Shown here: positions 53,181-60,179 of the stretch, piece by piece | How the letters are laid out: the number at the start of each line of letters is the position of its first letter | How positions within the stretch are numbered: the first letter of the stretch is position 1 | Assembly (NCBI RefSeq): GCF_025154055.1 | Contig: NZ_JAOALK010000047.1 | Span: forward strand, 87,662 to 151,661 | Origin: Aquibacillus koreensis | GTDB taxonomy: Bacteria > Bacillota > Bacilli > Bacillales > Amphibacillaceae | Direction of reading: 5' to 3' | DNA: 64,000 nt | Made by a program: the position numbers and the translations under genes | The notes under the pieces: generated by a model | Told to the model about the DNA's origin: nothing | Databases searched by the model: none | Seen by the model: only the letters and a program-made list of their open reading frames with translations

Positions 53181-55205
53181 TTAAAATACAAATTCAATAG
53201 TACCATCTTTGGTTAATTCAAACGGACCAGGTGTGACATCTCCATCAGGTCGCTTTGTTCCAAAAAAGTCGGAGTCAAAACGATATGGATTGCTGTCCGG
53301 TTGCTCAAACTTCATATCAGCGTGATAAGTTTTGCCAAGAAGATCAGTGGTGACCACCATAGAAGAGGCCTCACGAAGCAATTTAGGCTCATTGATCTGA
53401 ACTTGCACTTTGCCTTGTGCAGGATTAATCTCCACATTAATGCCCTTCTGCTCATAGATATTCCCATTGGGTTCATGAGTACCAGGAACCGCATTGTTCA
53501 AGTACACATTTCCGCCCATTGCCACCGGAAGAACTGCATTACCTATAAAGATATCCTTTGCGGCATCTCCAAGCTCAGCGATCTCCTCTTTCGTGAGTTC
53601 CCACCATTTTTTATCTTTTGCGTCAGGATGCTTGTCGTAGCCACCGAGTCCCACAGGGTGCAGATAGCAGATGGAATCGTCCGGAACACCATCCATGACA
53701 GTCTTCCCGTCATCTCCAGATTCATCTCTAGGTTTAAGGGGAAGATGCTCAAAAAATGTTATTGGAACTGGTTCTTTATTCGCATCATTATCCCCTAAGA
53801 AGATATTGTTATAGTACCGATCATCGCCTCCGGTAATATTGGAGTAACCTGCCATTGCTGTCTCGTGAGGGAAGTGGTACGGCGTAATACGAGTAATCTC
53901 TGAACGCACCACAAATCTACCTGCAAACAAATTATGGGCAAATGCTCCACCCTGTGCCATATTTCTGAAATTCATCGGAGAGAGGAATAGATTATGATCA
54001 ACCATGTACGGACCATGGCATACCTCAACGAAGAAGTCCTCCGAAAGATTGTCGAAAAATACATTACGGCTGATTCGAGTACCTTGTGCCTGCCAGTCAA
54101 GCCAAACCCCGCGGTAACAGCTATAGATTATATTTTCATTAATTTGCGTATCCAGGGAAGCGTGTAGCTTAATTCCTCCAACTTCAGCACCATGTCTGAG
54201 TTTCTTGTGGTGAATATTGTAAATGCGGTTTTGATAAATGCTACTGAAGGCTGCCCCCATATGTCCCACAATGCCTGCCTGTTCACAGTCATGAATCACA
54301 TTGCCTCGAACGATGTGGCTGCCTACGCTATCCTTATGCCATCCAGCACGTAATGCTCGCAAGATAACCTCCTGCTCACGTTGCGTGCCGCCTTTCGAGT
54401 GCTTGTCCGAAATCTTCGTATGACCTGTACCGATTTCAGTACCTAGGCAGATACCGACACTTTTGGATTCGCTGATCAAATTGTTTTCAATGATCCAACC
54501 CTTACTCCAGTGAGGGCCGATTAAACCTTCTTGGTAGTCGGTTGGCGGTGCCCATTGAGGAGAAGCTTGACGAAGTGTGAATCCACTTACGGTTATATAA
54601 TTAAGTCCTGGTTTCTCAGGCCAGAAGCAATAAGGCCGGACATTAATTTCTACATTTTCCTTACGAGGGTCTTTTTCACCAAAATTGGCCCAAATTTTTG
54701 TTGTGGAAGACCCAACTTCGGCATACCATGTTAGTAGTGAGTCCTCGGGATATATGGCTTCGGACCAAACTTCGGGCTTATGTACCTTATCAACACTATC
54801 GCATTCATACAAGGATTTGTGATCCAAATATACATCACCGAGATGAACTGGGAAAGCTCCGTCAAATAGCCAGTCTCCACTCAACTCTACTTCATAGGGA
54901 TTGCGAACGGAAAATATAGAATTAGGTACTTCAGTACTCCAAACATTGTCTCCCTCAGCCTTCCAATCGGAAATGCGTTCAGCCCCTGTAATAACTACTT
55001 CTCCGTCTCCTGCAGATTTATATACTATTCTATGCTCTTCAGTTCCCCCATTAGCCGGATTAACCCATTCCCTATATACTCCCGCGTGAACAACAACCGT
55101 ATCACCAGCCATGGCAAGAGCCGCAGCACGTGATATGGTACGAAAAGGTAGATCAGCTGTTCCTTTTGCCTGATCATTTCCTTCTATTGACACATGAAAT
55201 TCCAT
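53181..55205 (-). CDS. GH120-type beta-xylosidase-like parallel beta-helix protein
   Basis: 674-aa right-handed beta-helix protein that resembles, from memory, the family-120 beta-xylosidase XylC of Thermoanaerobacterium along its length. The N-terminus is MEFHVSIEGNDQAKGTADLP; a DUF1565-like segment (AMAGDTVVVHAGVYREW) follows. GWIIENNLISESKS lies near residue 236. The likely nucleophile is Asp 370 in GVWLDWQAQGTR and the acid/base Glu 394 in FFVEVCHGPY. It has no signal peptide, so it would act on short xylo-oligosaccharides inside the cell. The ATG at 55205 has GGGGAGAAGGAG upstream; the 66 bases before it in frame are not needed. It looks more GC-rich than its neighbours and has no transporter or regulator beside it, suggesting transfer. 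Confidence 0.87.
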   Translation of the reverse strand: MEFHVSIEGNDQAKGTADLPFRTISRAAALAMAGDTVVVHAGVYREWVNPANGGTEEHRIVYKSAGDGEVVITGAERISDWKAEGDNVWSTEVPNSIFSVRNPYEVELSGDWLFDGAFPVHLGDVYLDHKSLYECDSVDKVHKPEVWSEAIYPEDSLLTWYAEVGSSTTKIWANFGEKDPRKENVEINVRPYCFWPEKPGLNYITVSGFTLRQASPQWAPPTDYQEGLIGPHWSKGWIIENNLISESKSVGICLGTEIGTGHTKISDKHSKGGTQREQEVILRALRAGWHKDSVGSHIVRGNVIHDCEQAGIVGHMGAAFSSIYQNRIYNIHHKKLRHGAEVGGIKLHASLDTQINENIIYSCYRGVWLDWQAQGTRISRNVFFDNLSEDFFVEVCHGPYMVDHNLFLSPMNFRNMAQGGAFAHNLFAGRFVVRSEITRITPYHFPHETAMAGYSNITGGDDRYYNNIFLGDNDANKEPVPITFFEHLPLKPRDESGDDGKTVMDGVPDDSICYLHPVGLGGYDKHPDAKDKKWWELTKEEIAELGDAAKDIFIGNAVLPVAMGGNVYLNNAVPGTHEPNGNIYEQKGINVEINPAQGKVQVQINEPKLLREASSMVVTTDLLGKTYHADMKFEQPDSNPYRFDSDFFGTKRPDGDVTPGPFELTKDGTIEFVF

Positions 55206-55236
55206 AAAAACACTCCTTCTCCCCACCCTATAAAAG

Positions 55237-55298
55237 TTGTAAGAATTCCTTACAAACTGACGGGCATGCAATGTATTTTAGTAGTAAGTTGTTAACAA
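55237..55298 (-). promoter_or_regulatory. operator-like palindromes upstream of the GH120-like gene
   Basis: TTGTAAG and CTTACAA are perfect inverses around a five-base centre at 55237-55255, just ahead of the ribosome binding site. The perfect palindrome TTGTTAACAA lies at 55289-55298. They look like repressor sites, but no regulator gene is adjacent and neither matches a catabolite-responsive element well. The remaining gap to 55680 contains one unexplained hairpin and no gene. Confidence 0.4.
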
Positions 55299-55574
55299 TT
55301 TGCTTATGAATAGTGCTAATATTATCTGACGTCATTTTCTCATACCTGTGTATATAGTGTCTAGCCAGACCTGACGGCTATATATATTGTATGAAAAGTA
55401 GGTGTTTGCGATTTTGGTATTAAAGTGCATTAATTTCAAGATGAAAATTTATAAAGGGCAACCAAGGTTTGTAAGCGCACTTCCAGACCTTTAATTTTAA
55501 TACGTAATAGTATCATCTTTTTATCACTAAACATGTGGAGTGGGTAGCGAAAATTGTGTTGAATCCTATTCAAA

Positions 55575-55608
55575 CCCATGCCTTAATTCTTACGGTTCAA
55601 GACATGGG
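55575..55608. other. isolated hairpin without a gene
   Basis: CCCATGCCTT (55575-55584) pairs with AAGACATGGG (55599-55608) except for one mismatch, with a 14-base loop. No T run follows. It might be an end of a small or decayed mobile element; I see no transposase remnant next to it. Confidence 0.3.
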
Positions 55609-55680
55609 GGGAGGCTCAGTCGTACGTTAGTTTATGGAATTAATTTGCATGCATATTATATAAATGTTAGGTACAATAAG

Positions 55681-55782
55681 CTATTGTTCGAGTGCCAATG
55701 TGACCTTCTCTTTATGCACTTCTTCTTCATCTTTCCCTTGCCAAAGGACAATCGCATACACTTCTTCAATATCTTTGTATGC
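55681..55782 (-). pseudogene. displaced 3' end of the YcxB-like gene (frameshift)
   Basis: Reading on in another frame from base 55782 gives 33 clearly protein-like residues, starting AYKDIEEVYAIVLWQGKDEE and ending in a TAG at 55681. They continue naturally from GEPVS of the upstream frame if one base near 55783 is removed. The annotated frame instead ends after IQRY at 55766. This is either a frameshift mutation or an assembly error. Confidence 0.7.
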
Positions 55783-56947
55783 TCACAGGCTCTCCTTGCA
55801 TGTTTCTATAGGATTCATACTCTCTATAGAACTCACCGGTAGATTCTTCTGAAATTTCTAGGTCTCGTGGTTTAACTCCTTCATTCGCATCTGCTATTAT
55901 ATTGTTATGAATGAAAAGATCATCTTTACCCACGAACCGGATATAGAATTCTGCTTTAAAAAGAGCAGCTTCATACATGTCTTGTCCCTTCATATACATC
56001 CGCCCAGCATAGGTGCGAAAAAGAGCTGGACTAGCCTTTACGGTATAATCAACTATCTTCCAATGTTCACTTTCTCCACTGAAGACTCCAGTTGTTTGTT
56101 CTTTTGGTAATTCCCTATCATAGTAAAGTATTTCAGCTTGATCAATCAGTGTGGCTAATGCATATTTGTCAAAATCAAAGAATTCATTAGACATAGGTGC
56201 ATTTCTTAATTGCTCAGATACTTGAACAATGTCTTCCAAGGTTATATCTTTTTGCAGTTCTAACCCAACCTCCTTTATCTTTTCTACGGTGTCCTCTGTA
56301 CTTACACCAACAAAAAGCCCATAAATAGCTTCACGCTCAGAAGATAAGGGATCTTTCTCTTTATTCCAATCCATTTGATTTATTAACATGAGAATCACTA
56401 GAAAAATGAGCACGATTATTTGTAGTGCTGGAACTACCTCTCGAATAGAAGATGGCTGGTGTTGCATGAACATGGGGATATGTTCTTTTAGTGTATGTCG
56501 GATTTTATCTACTACGTCTTCCTCTAAAGCACGTTTTGGTATTTGAATACCTTTTCCTTCTTTATCAAAAAGAAAGAAATAATCATCAGCTTCTACCATG
56601 GATTCATAATGATTCCAACGAAATAATTGTTGCTTGGAAGCGGATATTAGTTCAATCCCATCCTCTTTTAGAATAACGGTTCTCTCCCCAAGAAAATTCT
56701 GATTAATAAACCATTTATCCCTAACGTAATACATAACTTGTTCTAGGATTGGAAAAATAATTGCTGAGATAAGTAACGTTTGGAATAGAGCATAATGGAA
56801 GCTATTCCCTAGAGAGAGAATGAAAATTCCTGCAATGAGGATAATGTATAACCAAAAACGAGTAGTTTTGAATCTTTTCGAATAGATGCGAGCATTTTTG
56901 GAAAGTTCCCATAGATCCTTTTTTTCTAATTGAAATTGTATCTCCAT
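55766..56947 (-). CDS. YcxB-like membrane protein, C-terminus frameshifted
   Basis: 393 aa as it stands. The N-terminal half resembles the YcxB-like domain: two helices near residues 30-70, then beta-rich segments (WFINQNFLGERTVILKEDGI, SKQQLFRWNHYESMVEADDY). A third helix lies near 172-190 and an acidic extracytoplasmic or soluble tail follows. AAGAGGTG lies eight bases before ATG 56947. The frame ends early; about 33 further residues lie in another frame downstream, so the intact protein would be near 424 aa. Function of the family is unknown. It may lie downstream of a 38-codon small ORF on the same strand. Confidence 0.75.
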   Translation of the reverse strand: MEIQFQLEKKDLWELSKNARIYSKRFKTTRFWLYIILIAGIFILSLGNSFHYALFQTLLISAIIFPILEQVMYYVRDKWFINQNFLGERTVILKEDGIELISASKQQLFRWNHYESMVEADDYFFLFDKEGKGIQIPKRALEEDVVDKIRHTLKEHIPMFMQHQPSSIREVVPALQIIVLIFLVILMLINQMDWNKEKDPLSSEREAIYGLFVGVSTEDTVEKIKEVGLELQKDITLEDIVQVSEQLRNAPMSNEFFDFDKYALATLIDQAEILYYDRELPKEQTTGVFSGESEHWKIVDYTVKASPALFRTYAGRMYMKGQDMYEAALFKAEFYIRFVGKDDLFIHNNIIADANEGVKPRDLEISEESTGEFYREYESYRNMQGEPVSIQRY

Positions 56948-57062
56948 GATTTAGCACCTCTTAGGAATGATTTTCAAATATATATTCTAATAGTAGACGA
57001 GTATTTATGTTTGCATGTTTCACAATTTCATAAAATTATTAGAATGATAAATAACTGAGATT

Positions 57063-57179
57063 TCAAGCAAAACCAATACCCCCGCCCGCTTGAACTAAAT
57101 CGTCTTTGTCTCCAGAACCGATGTAATATGGTAAGAAGCGATAGATATCTTTGTTGGATATTTTACTACTAATCGTCAT
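57063..57179 (-). CDS. possible small ORF (38 aa) upstream of the YcxB-like gene
   Basis: ATG 57179 follows AAGGTAGGA at a usable distance and opens a 38-codon frame, MTISSKISNKDIYRFLPYYI then a Gly/Asp-rich end (GSGDKDDLVQAGGGIGFA). The composition is protein-like, unlike the AT-rich flanks. It ends 115 bases before the YcxB-like start. It has no Cys and no membrane segment. It could be a small peptide gene, or the tail of a decayed larger gene whose upstream part is gone. The rest of the gap between 56948 and 57586 shows nothing else I can support. Confidence 0.4.
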   Translation of the reverse strand: MTISSKISNKDIYRFLPYYIGSGDKDDLVQAGGGIGFA

Positions 57180-57586
57180 CCGTATTTCCTACCTTGATAA
57201 TAAGACGAATGAAATATTACAGTTATTTCACTTTTTACTTTCTTTATTTCTGATTATATTCCTTTTTATGGATATACGAGTAATGAAATTACACTTAATG
57301 TTTTTGTTTTCTAAAAAGAATGATGTTCAAACGAACGGTCTATTATAATATGGAACTTTTTTTATAAAAAGAGGAATAAAATTCTTTATGGCGAAAATAT
57401 GTAATAGTTTAGTCGAATCTATAACAATAGCAGGTTAGTTTACCGTTGTGAAATTCGTTAATTAATTGGATGATTATAAGAAAAAGCTCACTTTTGATTA
57501 AATGAGAATAAAATAGAAGCAAATGACAGTACCACAAGGTTTCCTTGTGTTTCTATAGATACTTTATTTAAAAAAGGATGATAAAC

Positions 57587-57637
57587 ATGAAAATAATCTT
57601 TGCACATCAAACTATACAGGGAGTAACTGATAAATAA
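57587..57637 (+). CDS. leader peptide of the phosphotransferase gene (16 aa)
   Basis: ATG 57587 with AAAAAAGGATGATAAAC upstream opens a 16-codon frame (MKIIFAHQTIQGVTDK) ending in TAA at 57637. Its last codons form one arm of a hairpin whose other arm can also mask the ribosome binding site of the next gene. This is the layout of a translational attenuation leader, as known for inducible resistance genes; the inducer is unknown. Confidence 0.5.
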   Translation: MKIIFAHQTIQGVTDK

Positions 57638-57660
57638 TCTCTCTGTAAATAAAGGGGAGA
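57616..57660 (+). promoter_or_regulatory. mutually exclusive hairpins masking the downstream ribosome binding site
   Basis: ACAGGGAG (57616-57623, inside the leader) can pair with CTCTCTGT (57639-57646). The overlapping TCTCTCT (57638-57644) can instead pair with GGGGAGA (57654-57660), the ribosome binding site. The loop of the second hairpin is nine bases. A ribosome stalled in the leader would free or trap the middle segment and so decide access to the downstream start. Confidence 0.45.
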
Positions 57661-57684
57661 ATTATTATTTATATTTATAATGAA

Positions 57685-58743
57685 GTGTTAAAAATCAGTG
57701 ATTTACATTTGATGCCTAAGATATTGGAAATTTACGGGTTAGAAGGCTATAAAATTTGCCCTGTTCAAGCGCATGAAGGTGGACGGAATCTTGTTTATAC
57801 CTGTGGAAAAGATGGTGTAGAAGATAAGGTTATCCGAATTTCTTTTCTAGATGATAGAAGCAGGCAAGACCTACTTGGTGAAGTTGAATATATTAGATAT
57901 TTATTCCAACATGGAGCAAGCGTATCGGATGTAGTCAACTCTCAAAGAGGTAGATTACTAGAAGAGATCGTCTACAATGACCATAGCTTTTTTGTCGTTT
58001 TGTTTAAAAAGGCTAAAGGAATGAAACTTGCGGAAAATCATTATCAGTATCGGGAAGGAGTTCCTATTACCGAAAATTATTATAACTGCGGTAAAGTCCT
58101 AGGGAAAATGCACCAACTAGCGAAAGGGTACACTCCGAGTCATCGTCGCTATAGTTTTTTTGATAAATATAATGCTGCATATATCGATAACTTGATACCG
58201 GATTCATTATCCTTATTAAAGGAGAAAATATTAGAGTTGCTTCAAACTTTAAAAGGACTGGACATGAGCCAGGAATCTTATGGTATGGTACATTTCGATT
58301 ATAGTGATGGTAATTACATGATAGATTTTGATTCTGGTCAAATTACTGTTTTTGACTTTGATAATTCTTGTTTTTGTTGGTACATGTTTGACCTTGCAAA
58401 TATCTGGACACACGGAGTTGGCTGGATACAATTTGAGAAAGATGCGGGTAAACGCCAAGCGTTTATGAAGGATTATTTTGAAACAGTACTCAATGGATAC
58501 CGATCTGAAGCGGAGATTAATATTTCTATGCTCGAAAAATTACCATTATTTATTAATGTAGTAGTAATGGAAAACATCATTGATGCATTTGAGGTAATGA
58601 GGAATAGTGGGGAAGAACTAGAATGTGGTGAAGAGCTTTCCTATCTCATCAAGTGCTTGGAAGATGATATTCCGTATAAGGGATTTTTCAATGAAATATA
58701 TTCAGTTGAAGAACCTTTTGAGTATGAGGAACGAACCATCTAA
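57685..58743 (+). CDS. APH-family phosphotransferase
   Basis: 352-aa kinase-fold protein of the aminoglycoside/choline phosphotransferase family. The catalytic loop is HFDYSDGNYM (H-x-D-x-x-x-x-N) near residue 203, the metal-binding Asp is in ITVFDFDNSC near 220, and a likely ATP-binding Lys is in EDKVIRISF near 48. The substrate is unknown; it need not be an antibiotic. The start is uncertain: GTG 57685 is 24 bases from AAAGGGGAG (57651-57659). In-frame AUU codons at 57664 and 57667 fit that site better, and an in-frame stop at 57646 blocks longer forms. A leader peptide and alternative hairpins lie directly upstream. Confidence 0.88.
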   Translation: MLKISDLHLMPKILEIYGLEGYKICPVQAHEGGRNLVYTCGKDGVEDKVIRISFLDDRSRQDLLGEVEYIRYLFQHGASVSDVVNSQRGRLLEEIVYNDHSFFVVLFKKAKGMKLAENHYQYREGVPITENYYNCGKVLGKMHQLAKGYTPSHRRYSFFDKYNAAYIDNLIPDSLSLLKEKILELLQTLKGLDMSQESYGMVHFDYSDGNYMIDFDSGQITVFDFDNSCFCWYMFDLANIWTHGVGWIQFEKDAGKRQAFMKDYFETVLNGYRSEAEINISMLEKLPLFINVVVMENIIDAFEVMRNSGEELECGEELSYLIKCLEDDIPYKGFFNEIYSVEEPFEYEERTI

Positions 58744-58754
58744 ACGATAATTCA

Positions 58755-58793
58755 ACCCCGAATTCGTAAAATTTGCGAATTCGGGGTGTTTTT
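58755..58793 (+). terminator. phosphotransferase gene terminator
   Basis: ACCCCGAATTCG (58755-58766) with its perfect complement at 58776-58787, then GTTTTT. Confidence 0.9.
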
Positions 58794-58844
58794 ACACGAA
58801 AGGCTATTTTAATAGGTGTCCCCTACGTTTCACATCTGTCCTTC

Positions 58845-59282
58845 CTATGCAAAAAATTTAGTTTGTAAAATGTTCATAGCCCCTTCTATTTCTTTCAGCT
58901 CGGATTCTGTTAAATGCTTAATTTGCTCTTGAAATTTAAATTCAAGCTCTTGAAACACTTCATTCATTAGAGCTGTTCCATTCTCTGTCAGACGAATGTC
59001 ATACTTACGACGATCATTTGGATCTACAATCTTTTCGCAAAGTTGACTTTGCATTAACTTTTTCAACTCGCGGCTAGCATTAGGTAAAGATAGATGCAAG
59101 CATTCACTGATTTCACTTAGAGTCACAGGCTGGCTCACTGTAAGGAACTCTAATATTTTGTATTGAACGTTAGTTATATTTTCAATTTTGATTTCTTTTG
59201 TCATATCGTTTGTCACTTGATGTACAGATGCAGTAAACCGAACAAACTGTTGGAATAGCTGACCCTTGTTCAAATCAATCAC
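58845..59282 (-). CDS. MarR-family transcriptional regulator
   Basis: 145-aa winged-helix repressor. The helix-turn-helix lies near residues 53-75 (VTLSEISECLHLSLPNASRE), the wing near 85-100 (EKIVDPNDRRKYDIRLTENG), and long N- and C-terminal dimerisation helices flank it. It is divergent from the flavodoxin-fold reductase gene, and two TTATCA-type palindromes lie between them, so it probably represses itself and the reductase. Redox-active or phenolic compounds are common MarR ligands, but the ligand here is unknown. Confidence 0.92.
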   Translation of the reverse strand: MIDLNKGQLFQQFVRFTASVHQVTNDMTKEIKIENITNVQYKILEFLTVSQPVTLSEISECLHLSLPNASRELKKLMQSQLCEKIVDPNDRRKYDIRLTENGTALMNEVFQELEFKFQEQIKHLTESELKEIEGAMNILQTKFFA

Positions 59283-59320
59283 CTCAGGTACAAAGTATCA
59301 AATATATTATCATAAAACAA

Positions 59321-59376
59321 TTATCAATTGACAACTAATTAAAGGGAGTGTTACTATTTTGTTATCAAATGATAAC
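59321..59376. promoter_or_regulatory. paired MarR operator sites
   Basis: TTATCAATTGACAA (59321-59334, one mismatch from perfect dyad) and GTTATCAAATGATAAC (59361-59376, seven-base perfect arms) share the TTATCA half-site. They lie in the divergent gap between the MarR gene and the reductase gene. A further TATCA pair occurs at 59296-59312. Confidence 0.65.
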
Positions 59377-59394
59377 GAATGGAGTGTTTTATTC

Positions 59395-59988
59395 ATGAAT
59401 GTTCTTATTGTTTTTACCCATCCAAATCACCAAAGCTTGAGTTATGCATTTTTAGAAGGAGTACTTCGTGGTTGTGAGGAAAACCATGCTATCCAAGATG
59501 TTCAGGTTCTAGATTTATATGGTGAGCATTTTAATCCGGTCCTTGAATTTGGAGAGAAAAAGAAAAGAAGAGATATGGATAAAGATCCAGAATTAGAAAA
59601 ATATCGTGATCAACTTTCGTGGGCAGAAAAGATTATTTTTATCTATCCTATATGGTGGGGAAGACCACCTGCTATGTTAATGGGATATATCGATAAGATG
59701 TTTGCTTCAGGATTTGCTTACAAGGATCATGGAAAGTTGTTACCAGAAGGGTTGCTCAAGGGAAAATCTGTAGTGTGTATTTCTGTAATGAAGGGTCCAA
59801 CCTTTTATCCATTGTACTGGCTAAATAATGCTCATAAAGTTTTAATGCGTAAAGCATTATTTCAATACGTAGGTATTAAAAAGGTTAAGTTCTTTGAGTT
59901 TGGCAACATGGAAAATGCAAAGGGGAAACATCAACAAAAAATAAACAAAGTATATACGTACTTCAAAAATGTTGTAACCATAGCTTAA
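59395..59988 (+). CDS. NAD(P)H oxidoreductase, flavodoxin-like fold
   Basis: 197-aa FMN/FAD quinone-reductase type enzyme (NQO1/KefF/MdaB superfamily). It begins MNVLIVFTHPNHQSLSYA with the phosphate-binding THPNHQS. The flavin loop IYPIWWGRPPAMLMGYIDK lies near residue 83, followed by GFAYKDHG. I choose ATG 59395 because GGAGTG lies eight bases upstream; the earlier TTG at 59359 would put the operator in the coding sequence. It is probably a MarR-controlled two-electron quinone or nitro-compound reductase. Confidence 0.93.
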   Translation: MNVLIVFTHPNHQSLSYAFLEGVLRGCEENHAIQDVQVLDLYGEHFNPVLEFGEKKKRRDMDKDPELEKYRDQLSWAEKIIFIYPIWWGRPPAMLMGYIDKMFASGFAYKDHGKLLPEGLLKGKSVVCISVMKGPTFYPLYWLNNAHKVLMRKALFQYVGIKKVKFFEFGNMENAKGKHQQKINKVYTYFKNVVTIA

Positions 59989-60179
59989 CATCGTGATATC
60001 AACTATTAGTTTTATAGAGTAGAAAGGAACTTGGGCTAAAAGCAAAAATCATACTTATTGTTGGTGCATGAGACAGAGTGAGTGAATCAAACATTATTGT
60101 GTATAGTCGGTTTTTCTAATAAGCTTAAACTAGCAGTTAGCAAACAATAGTATAGGATTAACCGAGGAGGTGGGCACAA

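Noticed and set aside
52954..53184. Plus-strand frame of 76 codons between the Uma2 and GH120-like genes
   Set aside because: It has no ribosome binding site, overlaps the Uma2 start region and ends in the GH120-like gene's terminator.
55465..55485. Catabolite-responsive element (TGTAAGCGCA region) upstream of the GH120-like gene
   Set aside because: Several consensus positions mismatch, and it is more than 250 bases from the start.
55540..55842. Plus-strand frame of 100 codons
   Set aside because: It overlaps the reverse strand of the frameshifted YcxB-like gene and a hairpin; its composition is not protein-like.
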